Source: Candidatus Phycorickettsia trachydisci (GTDB lineage Bacteria > Pseudomonadota > Alphaproteobacteria > Rickettsiales > Rickettsiaceae). Taken from it: DNA of 64,000 bases. A program made the position numbers and the translations under genes. The first letter of the stretch is position 1; every line of letters begins with the position of its first letter. The stretch lies in assembly GCF_003015145.1 (NCBI RefSeq), contig NZ_CP027845.1, positions 992,001-1,056,000 on the forward strand, given 5' to 3'. This document shows positions 19,052 to 28,469 of the stretch, piece by piece. The notes below the pieces were generated by a model. That model did no database searches, was not told the DNA's origin, and was given only the letters and a program-made list of their open reading frames with translations.

Positions 19052-20080
19052 TTATATATGCGAAATTCTAAATAATATAAAAAATAAGAAAACAGCTATA
19101 GGAACTATACTACATAAAACAGCAGAATTAGTATAGTGCGTTAGGATATTTGCTATTACGCTTAAAAATAAAAATCCAGTAAAACTTGCAACAATTACAT
19201 AAGAACTATTAAGCCATATTTTGTGTTTTTCTAAGTCAAAAAAGAAAAACGGCATCAATGAAAATAAAATTACCACAAGAGGTCTTGTAATTTGTTTATA
19301 AAAATAAAGCTCTACAAAACTACTAGGCATACCTAATTTTTGTAACGAAACAACCAAATTAGGTAAATTCCAGAATGGTAAATGATAAGGACTATATTCG
19401 AAATATCTAATATCTTTTTTCTTAACATTAGTTTGCAAAATATAATTGTCTTGATGAGTTTGAACATTTCCATCCTTAATATCACAATCCTCCAGGTTCC
19501 ACTGACCGGCTTGCTTAATTCTGCCTAGGCTACAGAAAGTAGTACGTTTAAGATCATTGGCTTGTACTTCTGCTATCGTAATACCAGAAAGTAAATTATT
19601 TCTTAAGCTTTCTATGTGAATAAATTTCTCTCCTTTTAACTTAAAAAATAAATTATCGCGACTAACATCATAGCCTCTTAAGTAGTCTATAGTTTGGTCA
19701 TATTGTGCAAGATACCTGCTTGATATAGGTGATATAAAGAGTAATAAAAACAAACTAAAGCATAAGTTAATAAGGACTAGATATTTTATAATGCGACGGA
19801 TGGAAATGCAGTTATTAAAAAAAATTATAAATTCATTCTGCTTAACTAAGTTATTAACAAGCCACAAAACGCTAAGCATACAAATCAAAGGACTTATCTC
19901 AGAAATGAGATAAGGAAGCTTAAGTCCAGACAGCTGAAGTAAGAAAAGAGGTTTGTGATCCCTGAATCTTCCCAGTAATTCAAAAGAGTTAGTTAAATAA
20001 ATTACGAGTGCAGTGATAAATAATACACTAAACAGTCTTTTAAAATAAGACTTGAGTATATACTGAAAACAAATATTCAT
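19052..20080 (-). CDS. lptG: LPS export ABC transporter permease (LptG/LptF family)
   Basis: LptF and LptG form the inner-membrane permease that extracts LPS and hands it to the periplasmic bridge. The 342-residue protein has the family layout: three membrane helices (roughly residues 15-125), a periplasmic beta-jellyroll (about 140-245, ERRKR-type motifs absent) and three further helices (about 260-340). Position at the head of a run with lptD and surA favours LptG over LptF, as in other alphaproteobacteria. LptF itself is not in the window. Confidence 0.85.
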   Translation of the reverse strand: MNICFQYILKSYFKRLFSVLFITALVIYLTNSFELLGRFRDHKPLFLLQLSGLKLPYLISEISPLICMLSVLWLVNNLVKQNEFIIFFNNCISIRRIIKYLVLINLCFSLFLLLFISPISSRYLAQYDQTIDYLRGYDVSRDNLFFKLKGEKFIHIESLRNNLLSGITIAEVQANDLKRTTFCSLGRIKQAGQWNLEDCDIKDGNVQTHQDNYILQTNVKKKDIRYFEYSPYHLPFWNLPNLVVSLQKLGMPSSFVELYFYKQITRPLVVILFSLMPFFFFDLEKHKIWLNSSYVIVASFTGFLFLSVIANILTHYTNSAVLCSIVPIAVFLFFILFRISHI

Positions 20081-20196
20081 TATCCAAATAAAATTAATCC
20101 AAGTTAGAGAATAATAGATTTATGTCCCTCGAACAACTATAGCAATTATTTAATGATAAATTTTAGCTTTTGATTACGGCGCACATAAAGCTTGAA

Positions 20197-20223
20197 GTAT
20201 CCTTAAAATAAAATTAAGGGTAC
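20197..20223 (+). promoter_or_regulatory. Hairpin enclosing the Shine-Dalgarno site of the 20228 gene
   Basis: GTATCCTTAA (20197-20206) pairs with TTAAGGGTAC (20214-20223) as ten consecutive pairs, one of them T-G, around a seven-base loop. The 3' arm contains AAGGG, the likely ribosome binding site, and the ATG at 20228 follows four bases after the stem. Folding would hide the ribosome binding site, so it could regulate translation, for example as an RNA thermometer. This is inference from sequence only. Confidence 0.5.
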
Positions 20224-20227
20224 TTTT

Positions 20228-21307
20228 ATGTTTAGTTGCTTCCAATCGCAAGAAGAAAGACAAGCCAAGCTGCTTGCCAGATCCATCAAAAAGGCCTACG
20301 AGACCAAAAAATGTTGGAATAACCCTCTCAAAGCTCGTGAATTAGCTTATGAGCTTGCCAAAGATCCTAATATATCGACTAAGTACGTACCCGTAAGAGA
20401 TGTAATTAAAATATTTCAAAACGGAGATCTTAATTTAGCAGTACATCTTTTTGATGGCAATAGAAAAGATCCCATAATTCATAGAGCCAAAAATCTAATC
20501 TCAGTTATGTTTAGTATATGCAATGGAGAGGATGAAAATTTTTATCATGTAGCAGATACTATGAATTGGCTGAAAATTCTGATGCTCCTCACGGTAGTTA
20601 AGCTCATACACATCAATTCAGGAATAATAGCAGCAAAGAACTATTTATACCAAGAAATAGGAGTTAGTGATAACATCAATGATAAAGATTTGGTAGAAAT
20701 ACCTAAAATTATGAAATTTATAGCAATATCTGAGCTTGAGTCTACAGTTGATGTAAAAGCAATTTTACCTTATTTCTTAAAGATTTTTAAACCCATATCT
20801 ACTAACCCATGTGATCACATTTCATTTAATGTAGACGAACTTGCTCAAAGGTTTCCCATTGATATAATAAAAGATTCCTCGGATAATTTATCTGTATACA
20901 AGACTTTAGGCATAAACGAGCGAGTAGATCCAGCGCTCATGGAAATTGCATTTAAAAACAGGGTGGAATTAACAGCTCAAACACACGAAATTGATAACAA
21001 CATTTCTCACAGTCAAATACGAAATCCAGATGATTTATTTGAGGGAGATCTGAAATATTATTTAGCATTTAAAAAAGTTTGGAAACTTAGGGCAGAAGGT
21101 TTCAGATTAGACAGCATTGTAGAACAAGTGTGTAAAGAAGAGGGGATATTAACTGAAAAATCAATTAAGCTAGCTTATCTAATGCATCGTCAATCATCTG
21201 TAATTCCAGAGATAGAGGGTGGTAATGAACAGATTGATGAATTTGATGACACAATGGGTTATAGAAGTTATTTAGGAGATAATCACATAGTGGAGATTTG
21301 TAATTGA
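20228..21307 (+). CDS. Hypothetical protein with a weak J-domain-like segment
   Basis: 359 residues, no family recognised with confidence. It is helical and has no signal peptide; a hydrophobic helix (LKILMLLTVVKLIHI) lies near residue 122. Around residues 218-245 the pattern VYKTLGI...DPALMEIAFKNRV resembles helices I-II of a J-domain, and KYYLAFKKVWKLRA could be helix III, but there is no HPD tripeptide, so co-chaperone activity would not be expected. The start is supported by AAGGG about eight bases upstream, inside a hairpin. It is divergent from lptG. Confidence 0.6.
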   Translation: MFSCFQSQEERQAKLLARSIKKAYETKKCWNNPLKARELAYELAKDPNISTKYVPVRDVIKIFQNGDLNLAVHLFDGNRKDPIIHRAKNLISVMFSICNGEDENFYHVADTMNWLKILMLLTVVKLIHINSGIIAAKNYLYQEIGVSDNINDKDLVEIPKIMKFIAISELESTVDVKAILPYFLKIFKPISTNPCDHISFNVDELAQRFPIDIIKDSSDNLSVYKTLGINERVDPALMEIAFKNRVELTAQTHEIDNNISHSQIRNPDDLFEGDLKYYLAFKKVWKLRAEGFRLDSIVEQVCKEEGILTEKSIKLAYLMHRQSSVIPEIEGGNEQIDEFDDTMGYRSYLGDNHIVEICN

Positions 21308-21367
21308 TCCTCAAACAATTTTTTATTAAGATTATAACTAAGTCTTTATAACTAAACAATTTTTACA

Positions 21368-23050
21368 ATGAACTTAGACTTAGTTCTTTTTTCAGCTTTC
21401 CTCATTTTGAGCCTTTTTCTTGGAATAATCAGCAGTAAAAAAGTCACCAACATTTCAGAATACGCGATTGGCAATAGGGATTTTTCTACAGCAACAATGG
21501 TGGCTACATTAATTGCAACTTGGGTTGGAAGTTCATTTGTTTCGTATGGAATAATTGAAACTTATCGTAGAGGGATCTATTTTCTAATACCAGCAGCTAT
21601 AGACGCATCCTTATTATTTTTTATTGGATGGATTTTTGCTCCACGTATGGGAGAATTTCTAGGTAAAATATCTATAGCTGAAAGTATGGGGGAGTTATTC
21701 GGTCAAAGAAGTAGGATGGCCACAGTGGCATTTAGCTTAATTAGATCAATAGGTTCATTAGCTGTGCAGTTTAAGGTTGCAGCCAAAATTATGGAACTTA
21801 TTTTTGGCACCTCTGGTGAATATGCAACCATCATGAGTGCGGTTATAGTAATTACCTATTCTACCTTGGGGGGAATTAGAGCGGTAACTTTCACTGATAT
21901 TATCCAATTTTTTACATTTGGTTGCGTGATGCCCATAATTACTATAGTTGTTTGGCAAGCATTAGGTGAAGGCAATGGTACAATGGTATGGAATACTATT
22001 ACTACTAGTCCACTTTTTGACTATAAACTTGCTTTTAATCTTAATAATCCTGGATTTTATGAAATGCTTGCTATGTGTATGGTATTTATAATTCCAGAAT
22101 TTCAGCCCACAATATTTCAAAGAATATCCATGGGAAGTAGTGTAGGACAAGTAGTAAAATCATTTAAAATAGCTGGACTACTTTGTTTATTAGTACAATG
22201 TGTAGCAATTGGACTAACGATATTAGTGTATAGTGATAATCCCAATGTAAATCCTGATGATCTGGTACGGTATATAATTAATCATTACACTCATTATGAT
22301 GGTTTTAAGGGTATGGTTGCTGTAGGTATTATGGCTATGCTTATGTCTAGCTCTGATTCTTTAATAAATTCAATATCTATAATCTTTGCACACGATCTTT
22401 GTAAACCTTTAAAAATTATTAATTCTAAAAACGAGCTTTTAATTGCTAGACTTGCATCTATAGTATCGGGTCTAATAGCAATATTCATTGCTTTAAAAGT
22501 CAGTAGCATCCTAAATTTAATGATATCTATTTATGGACTATATTTACCAGTGGTCAGTATTCCTTTCATTTTTGCAATTTTCGGTTTTAGAAGCTCCGAA
22601 AAATCTGTATTATTTGCAATGACAGGATCATTGATAACTATATTTCTTTGGAAAGTACTTTTTTCAGACTCAACAATAGATAGCTTTATACCAGGAATAA
22701 TAGCAAGCATAATTTTCCTCTTTGGCACCCACTACCTCACAGGCCAACCAGGAGGATGGGTTGGTATAAAAGACAAAGAAGCCCTCATTGCTATCAAGCA
22801 GCAAAGAAGTTTCAAGCTTGGTCAATTCTTTCATTCCATAATAAACTTCGACTTCGTCAAGCCTCTAGAAAAAAATAGTCCTAATAGCGAGGTTATGTAC
22901 GTCTATACAGGCTTTTTCTGCTTCCTATCCTTTTACTTAAACCTAATTACCGTTAATTACGATCATACATTTGGTAAGTTCTTCGAAGTTGCAGTGCCGA
23001 TAGTTCTTTGTATGGCAACGTCTTTGTTTCTGTATCCTGTCTGGCCGTGA
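21368..23050 (+). CDS. Sodium/solute symporter half of a frameshifted symporter-histidine kinase gene (copy 1)
   Basis: The 560 residues are an SSS (SLC5) family symporter domain of about 13 membrane helices (EYAIGNRDFSTATMVATLIA, IAESMGELFG, TYSTLGGIRAVTFTDIIQFF, GIMAMLMSSSDSLINS) plus the next hydrophobic part. It aligns with the N-terminal parts of the genes at 37348 and 39999. The frame stops at 23048-23050 after YPVWP, where the paralogues continue without a break. Adding one base change restores the fusion into the 23076-23945 frame. The symporter domain itself is intact and might still be made. The transported or sensed solute cannot be told from sequence. Confidence 0.85.
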   Translation: MNLDLVLFSAFLILSLFLGIISSKKVTNISEYAIGNRDFSTATMVATLIATWVGSSFVSYGIIETYRRGIYFLIPAAIDASLLFFIGWIFAPRMGEFLGKISIAESMGELFGQRSRMATVAFSLIRSIGSLAVQFKVAAKIMELIFGTSGEYATIMSAVIVITYSTLGGIRAVTFTDIIQFFTFGCVMPIITIVVWQALGEGNGTMVWNTITTSPLFDYKLAFNLNNPGFYEMLAMCMVFIIPEFQPTIFQRISMGSSVGQVVKSFKIAGLLCLLVQCVAIGLTILVYSDNPNVNPDDLVRYIINHYTHYDGFKGMVAVGIMAMLMSSSDSLINSISIIFAHDLCKPLKIINSKNELLIARLASIVSGLIAIFIALKVSSILNLMISIYGLYLPVVSIPFIFAIFGFRSSEKSVLFAMTGSLITIFLWKVLFSDSTIDSFIPGIIASIIFLFGTHYLTGQPGGWVGIKDKEALIAIKQQRSFKLGQFFHSIINFDFVKPLEKNSPNSEVMYVYTGFFCFLSFYLNLITVNYDHTFGKFFEVAVPIVLCMATSLFLYPVWP

Positions 23051-23075
23051 TTCCTTAAAAAGCCAAGAAACGATA

Positions 23076-23945
23076 GTGAGGGTAATTTGGAATATTGCTG
23101 TATTTTATAGCTTGGTCTTTGTCGGATTTATGTTTGCCATAGCCAGTAATTTTGCCTCTCCTCAAGTAATGATCTTGATGGTTAATTTGATAGTAATAGC
23201 TCTTTTGGTCAGATGGCAATGGGCTTTAACTATGATACTAGGGGGCATTCTTGTTGCATGGCGTTTTAGTAATTACCATTTTTATGAACTAATTGCTGCT
23301 AATCAAGGGTCTATAAAACTACAAATTACCTACATATTGCTATTGATGAGTAGCCTGCTTCTCATATTCCTGAAGCCCAAACAAGAAGGTCGGACATTAG
23401 CGATGGCAAGGATTAAACATCTCAAAAGTAAGATTTTGTCTTATGAAGCATGTATGATACAAGCCATGTCATCAAATTCTAAGGTTCAGAATTTGGATCA
23501 ATATTATGAAAAAGATGGGGATAATATGTCTATAGCCCATATGTTTTTTGATTTTTATGAGAATTTAAGTCATGAAGAACAAAAAGAGACTGCGAGGCTG
23601 ATTTTGAGGAGTGTTATGAGGCTTGAAAATTTTGAGGCTAATCTTGCAAACATTGATGCACTTGCTCGGGATGATGTCAGCTTAAGGAAGGAAGAGATAG
23701 ATTTTACTTACCTCATTCAGGATCGTTTGAGAATTTGTCGTAAGCTTTATGAGGAGGAGGGAAATGAGAAGAATTTTATTCTAAATATCTCAGAAAACGT
23801 TAAAATACTAGGCGATAGGTTTTATTTTGAGCAAATGGTTGATAATTTGATTATCAATGCCATTATGTACTGCACTTCGAAAACTATAACAATTCATTTA
23901 GAAAAGTTTGGACCTAATTCTTTAAGGCTTTATATTAGGATTTAG
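23076..23945 (+). pseudogene. Kinase half of symporter-histidine kinase copy 1, separated by frameshift and truncated
   Basis: The 289-codon frame continues the protein interrupted at 23050. From base 23049 this frame reads DSLKSQETIVRVIW, which lines up without gaps with the paralogue at 39999, so a single extra base near 23045-23048 explains the break. It has four to five membrane helices, then a degenerate kinase core. The His-containing H-box is lost (VQNLDQYYEKD in its place). The N-box is kept (MVDNLIINAIMY), and the sequence stops before the G1 box. It cannot autophosphorylate. The GTG at 23076 is probably not a real start. Confidence 0.75.
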
Positions 23946-24054
23946 GTCCAGCGTTTTGCGATATATCAGAGCAGAAAATAATTATGATAAACCAGGGGCA
24001 ACGTTCTTTTTTGCAATTCCGATAGAAGGAAGCCAGGAAGAAGAAGTATCTTAA
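23946..24054 (+). pseudogene. Remnant of the HATPase C-terminus of copy 1
   Basis: In another frame, 23968-24054 reads RAENNYDKPGATFFFAIPIE and ends SQEEEVS. This is the usual last strand of a histidine-kinase ATPase domain. It follows directly on the truncated kinase half, so the D- and G-boxes between were lost by an internal deletion of roughly 150 bases, judged against the intact copy. The tRNA-Leu gene begins six bases later on the opposite strand. Confidence 0.6.
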
Positions 24055-24059
24055 AGGAA

Positions 24060-24146
24060 TGGTACCCGCGGCCGGACTTGAACCGGCAAGGACACAAGGT
24101 CCCACGGATTTTAAGTCCGTTATGTCTACCATTCCATCACGCGGGC
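24060..24146 (-). tRNA. tRNA-Leu (anticodon TAA)
   Basis: An 87-base class II tRNA with a long variable arm. The acceptor GCCCGCG pairs with CGCGGGT (first pair G-T), with discriminator A and an encoded CCA at 24060-24062. The anticodon stem ACGGA/TCCGT holds loop CTTAAAA, giving TAA. The T-arm is GCCGG-TTCAAGT-CCGGC. Confidence 0.95.
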
Positions 24147-24456
24147 ATCACGCACAATAATACTTAGTTTTTACCAGAATATCAAGATTAAATATTAAAT
24201 ACCTTAAGCACTATGTCATTTTGACTTTAATCAAAGCCAATTGATCTTATGGGCTTGGCTATGACCTTAACAAGGGAAGTAAACTATATATTTGACATTC
24301 AGATAAAGGCAGCTGCAAATGCCAGCTAACATGCTGTTGATATATAATCTATTAACTTGAAATTAAGTTCTTTATAACTTGATCAAAACATGTTATAAAA
24401 AGTTGCTTAATATGTTATGACATAGGTAGATTAAAATATTGTTTCAAATAAATATT
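24147..24456. other. Intergenic region between tRNA-Leu and the coiled-coil gene
   Basis: About 310 AT-rich bases with no credible ORF. It should carry the promoters of the divergent tRNA-Leu and the plus-strand gene at 24457. I see no strong promoter pair, terminator or repeat in it. Confidence 0.5.
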
Positions 24457-25290
24457 ATGGCTGGGCACAAAAGAAAAAGATCGCAAAATTCTGATAAATT
24501 TACGGTAGAAGCAAAAGTTAAAAAGATAAAGTTAGATTTGGATGGCTTATATAAAAAATTAAACCATCTTGATTCAGATTTACGCAAAAAAGAATGCCAA
24601 TTAAAAGTAGCGGAGCAAAATTGGGATACAGGAGATGATATTTTAACTGCCCGAGGGCTTTTATCTATAACAAATGAACAGATAAAACTTTATCAATCTC
24701 GAATTGAGCAGACTGAGTTAAAACTCCATGAGACAGAAGAGGCACTTCCGAGAGATTTTTATATACAAAGTCCTGTTCAGTTCACGTGGCAAGAAGTCCT
24801 AGACACACTGAGAGCATTATCGCCACAAATAGTAAATGACAGGCAAATTGTATCAAACAGTTCACTCATTTGGCAAATAGACCAAACACTACAAGATCGC
24901 GTTTTGCAAATTATAACTCAATTAGATTCGTTTGTTGAAAATTGTAACAATATATACGAAATGGAATCATTACTCAATAAGTTACGTAAAGAAGAATCTA
25001 AAGAAAAGGAGGATGCTCAATCCTTACAACATTTTCTAGACAAAGCAAAACAATCTTTCACGTCAGCTCAAAAAGAATGTGTGGGGTTACAAAAACTTAT
25101 AACGCAGACCGAACAAAAATACTGCAAACTTGAAAAACAATTGAATAAGCTCATAGAGGCTAATCCATGTATTAAGCCTGAAGAGCAACCAGAGCAAGCA
25201 TGCTATTTTAGCTTAGATGATGATTATTTGACAGAAATTTTGGATCCGTCAATAATAGGAGATATAAACTTTTTCGACGTTGCGCAATAA
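24457..25290 (+). CDS. Coiled-coil protein with NLS-like basic clusters
   Basis: 277 residues from the ATG at 24457; a TTG at 24439 is less likely. The first 25 residues hold two basic clusters (HKRKR at 4-8 and KVKKIKL at 20-26), like a bipartite eukaryotic nuclear localisation signal. Most of the rest is predicted coiled coil (about 20-90 and 160-235), with a central less regular part. The C-terminus is acidic (SLDDDYLTEILDP). No enzyme motif is visible and I know no family for it. Position at the edge of the ankyrin island suggests a host-directed protein, an inference. Confidence 0.65.
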   Translation: MAGHKRKRSQNSDKFTVEAKVKKIKLDLDGLYKKLNHLDSDLRKKECQLKVAEQNWDTGDDILTARGLLSITNEQIKLYQSRIEQTELKLHETEEALPRDFYIQSPVQFTWQEVLDTLRALSPQIVNDRQIVSNSSLIWQIDQTLQDRVLQIITQLDSFVENCNNIYEMESLLNKLRKEESKEKEDAQSLQHFLDKAKQSFTSAQKECVGLQKLITQTEQKYCKLEKQLNKLIEANPCIKPEEQPEQACYFSLDDDYLTEILDPSIIGDINFFDVAQ

Positions 25291-25511
25291 AGTCAGTTTA
25301 TCAGCAGTAATTAAATGTTTTAAAAATAGGGCTTTGATTATCCAATATAAATAACTATTATTAAGATAATTTACCCGCTCTACATTACTGTTTAATATAG
25401 AGTTTACTATTTTATTCCTCATCGGTAGAGCCTTGAAGAGTATGATATTTTGCATCATGAGACTCCAAATGTGGTCGTTAACTCATTTATATCATTAATT
25501 CCTATACTTAA

Positions 25512-26654
25512 TTAAGCCCCACTCACTCCATACATATGTTCCCAAGGTTCTAGGTTTCCAGAGGTTGTCGCTAATAAATCATCATGATAATAGTTTGGTA
25601 TTTCAAACTCTTGACTAATTGAATCATACTCCCCGATTAATAACTCTTGAGCTGCATCGTACATACTGCCAGTTTTTATACCATCTTTGAGGATATCATA
25701 AACTTCCGTACCTTTATCATAAGCTTTAGTTGCTGTTGTTTTTGATAAATCCTTAATGCCAAGATATGCTTCTGATGCCAAAGGAGAAAGATCTGAATAA
25801 GCACCTAAAATGTTTTGGGTTGATTTATAAATTTTATAGAATGAATCAGCTCCATCAGATATATGGTTAGCCAAATTAAGTGCTGTAAAACCATCTATGT
25901 GTTCTGTTAGTTTAATCTCTTTGAATTTTTCATTAGGATCTTTTTTCTTAAAGAAAGTTTTTTTTCCTATGCTAAAAACTTCAACACCAGCTTGCAGCCA
26001 ATTCCGATTGTATACACCATGACCTAAGTTAATTAGACTAGAGCCAATTTGACCTAGCTCTATCGGATTCATCTTCTGAAAATTATCAGCTGCCGTATTG
26101 ATTCTATCGGATGCTACATCTTTGAGATACTCGAAAGGATTTTGCATTATATTAGAAGAGCCGGAGGTATATGTACTTTGATTATTGCTTTGGGTCCAAT
26201 ATGTATACCAAGCGCTGGGAGAAACCCATGATGCTATTTCATATTTTGCTTTTGGAGGCTCTGGGATAGAAGGAAATATATTTTTATCTAGAGCGTCTTT
26301 GTGTTTTGTAAGTTGCTTGTATTCGTAAATTATATTCAGTCCGTTTAAAGTTAATATAGGTAATTTTTTACCCGCTTGGTATAGTAATTTTCCTGTGGGC
26401 GCTAACTTATCGTGGACCCATCCTACAGAATTAGTCCAACCAGCATTTGATTCTTCTGAATCTGCAGGAGTAATCACTTGAGTTAGAGAATCATCAGAGA
26501 TTTGTGATGAGGATAGGTGGTTTAGATTACTAGAATCGAAAGAGTTTTTGAAAGATATATTACTTAATGAATCGTTTTGAACCAAATCGTTATCTCTGGG
26601 ATCAATTGCTGAGGAACTTCTTAATCCAGATTCTACTCTAATAATACTGCTCAT
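25512..26654 (-). CDS. Hypothetical protein of the effector-like island
   Basis: 380 residues without a recognised family. The N-terminal 70 residues are Ser/Asn/Asp-rich and probably disordered. A middle region has aromatic-rich stretches (SWVSPSAWYTYWTQSNNQ), and a helical C-terminal part contains repeated short hydrophobic segments (LGQIGSSLINLGHGVYN, ALNLANHISDGADSFYKI). There is no signal peptide and no clear membrane helix. It lies 179 bases downstream of the ankyrin/F-box-like gene on the same strand. A host-directed role is plausible from the neighbourhood alone. Confidence 0.6.
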   Translation of the reverse strand: MSSIIRVESGLRSSSAIDPRDNDLVQNDSLSNISFKNSFDSSNLNHLSSSQISDDSLTQVITPADSEESNAGWTNSVGWVHDKLAPTGKLLYQAGKKLPILTLNGLNIIYEYKQLTKHKDALDKNIFPSIPEPPKAKYEIASWVSPSAWYTYWTQSNNQSTYTSGSSNIMQNPFEYLKDVASDRINTAADNFQKMNPIELGQIGSSLINLGHGVYNRNWLQAGVEVFSIGKKTFFKKKDPNEKFKEIKLTEHIDGFTALNLANHISDGADSFYKIYKSTQNILGAYSDLSPLASEAYLGIKDLSKTTATKAYDKGTEVYDILKDGIKTGSMYDAAQELLIGEYDSISQEFEIPNYYHDDLLATTSGNLEPWEHMYGVSGA

Positions 26655-26833
26655 AAAAAAGAAATATTAAAGTTATATAATTCGTATAATGACAATTTTT
26701 ATAATCAATGTCAAATGTTTTTAATTAAAATCTTAGATTGTTACACAAAAGTTAAGGTTTATAATATTAAGAATGATAACTATAAACTATTATTTATAGT
26801 GCATTTATAGGTCACAGTACTTAATAGAATTGC

Positions 26834-28162
26834 TTATAACTGCTCTGCTAATTTTCCTGTAATATCTTGTAATTCTGAGTCATTAAAAGATTCTATATCA
26901 CTATGCGCAGTAGAGGTTTCGGGGATATCATTTCCAAGAGCATTGTTCATAATACCTACACATATTTGAGATAGGGCATTTTTGCCAGACGCTGCTACAA
27001 TACCAAAAATCTTGTGAGGTAAGAACTCAGCAATATTACTTATTACGTCATTTGGTATTTTTAAACTACTGTCAGTTTGAGAGGGGGCGTCATTTTGAGT
27101 AGACCATTTAATTAAATATTTTCCCTTTTTTTCTGCTAAAACTGCTTTTACATATTGTATTAAACTTAAAGTATCCAAATCACTTAACTCACTTAATAAG
27201 CTATTTATATTCGTGTCTAATTTTTCTAATTTTAAAAGACTATTATGCATTCTTTCTACTTCTAAAAGCAAAATGAACATACTTTTTAGGTTTTGTGCAT
27301 TTTGCATTTCTTCTCTGACGAAATTTCCGACAGTATCGATTGGCAATCTAGGTACTTCGTCAAAACCTTCGTATTGCAAGGCTTGTGCTAATGTGGGTTC
27401 TTCGATAGGGAGATATAAATAATCAAGATCTAATACTTTATTTAACTCCGCTGGATTATCTTTTGCTTTTTGAATCATGATAAATAAATTATGTAACTTC
27501 AAGCTTTCGGAGACTTCATATGCCAAAGTAAATTCTAGATTTGCTTCGGATTTGATCACTTTTTCACATTCAAATAAAACATTTGCTAAAGAGGTAAGCA
27601 TGATTATAGGGTTTTGAGTACAACCCATCAATGTAGATTTGCATTGATGGTCAATTATATAATTAAGTGAGGTATTAGATTGCATTATTGATGCACCATA
27701 TGCTATTAACCAATTGGTTGCGTCATTTAAATTCTTGAGCATTGAAGAGCGCGCCTCTGGCATATGTCGGATTTCATAGTCATAAAACCCAGCAATTAAA
27801 CGTAACAACTCATGATAATCCTCATTATCAGGATTAAATGCTCCATTTTGTAACAAAACCCTTATAGCATTAAATTGTCCTTCTTGTAAAGATATACCTA
27901 ATGACGAAAGACCTGATTTATCTATATCTTGAGGATTAGCGCCAAGATTAATTAATGTCTCCACGGTTTGAGATACGTCTATTAACGGCTCTTCTATTTT
28001 GACATCCCGAAAAGGCCTAGATCCTCGCATTACAGAATACATTAAAGGTGTAAATCCTTCAGAATCTTTAGAATTGATATCAACTCCCTGTTTTAATAGA
28101 GATCTGACAGCGTCCATATCATCATCCTTAATAGCTGAATATATTTCGCTGACGTTTGGCAT
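26834..28162 (-). CDS. Ankyrin-repeat protein with C-terminal F-box-like segment
   Basis: 442 residues. About three ankyrin repeats occupy residues 5-120 (DSEGFTPLMYSVMRGSR, VETLINLGANPQDIDKSG, FNAIRVLLQNGAF). A long helical region follows. At about 367-400 the sequence IPNDVISNIAEFLPHKIFGI fits the F-box pattern LPxE(I/L)xxxIxxxLxxxxL. Ankyrin proteins with a C-terminal F-box-like motif are known effectors in Orientia, where they engage host SCF ubiquitin ligase. Function here is inferred. It is divergent from a second protein of the same architecture at 28470. Confidence 0.85.
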   Translation of the reverse strand: MPNVSEIYSAIKDDDMDAVRSLLKQGVDINSKDSEGFTPLMYSVMRGSRPFRDVKIEEPLIDVSQTVETLINLGANPQDIDKSGLSSLGISLQEGQFNAIRVLLQNGAFNPDNEDYHELLRLIAGFYDYEIRHMPEARSSMLKNLNDATNWLIAYGASIMQSNTSLNYIIDHQCKSTLMGCTQNPIIMLTSLANVLFECEKVIKSEANLEFTLAYEVSESLKLHNLFIMIQKAKDNPAELNKVLDLDYLYLPIEEPTLAQALQYEGFDEVPRLPIDTVGNFVREEMQNAQNLKSMFILLLEVERMHNSLLKLEKLDTNINSLLSELSDLDTLSLIQYVKAVLAEKKGKYLIKWSTQNDAPSQTDSSLKIPNDVISNIAEFLPHKIFGIVAASGKNALSQICVGIMNNALGNDIPETSTAHSDIESFNDSELQDITGKLAEQL

Positions 28163-28469
28163 AAATTGAAATTTAATTAATGATTAAGTGAATTGTAGCA
28201 TATCTGCTATCTACTGGTACTAAAATTTTACACACCTTCTACATCCATTATAATTTGAGATTAATATAAGAAGTACGTACTGTTATCGATTAACAACAGT
28301 CATCTGCTTTTAAATACTTACCAGATATCTTACTAATACAATATCTAAGATATAGAATTGTGATATTTACAAAGCATTATCAAACGTTTTTATTAAAACT
28401 ATTATATTGTACAAGAATATATTTTCTAAAAGGTTTATAAATACTATAAAAGCCTGAAATTTATATGCT
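28163..28469. other. Divergent intergenic region between the two ankyrin/F-box-like genes
   Basis: 307 very AT-rich bases without a credible ORF. It must hold the promoters for both divergent genes, so shared regulation is possible. I see a loose palindrome around TTATCGATTAACAA near 28282 but no confident promoter or operator. Confidence 0.4.

Noticed and set aside
25249-25458. Minus-strand 69-codon ORF
   Set aside because: It overlaps the end of the coiled-coil gene, has no family or composition support, and begins in AT-rich spacer.
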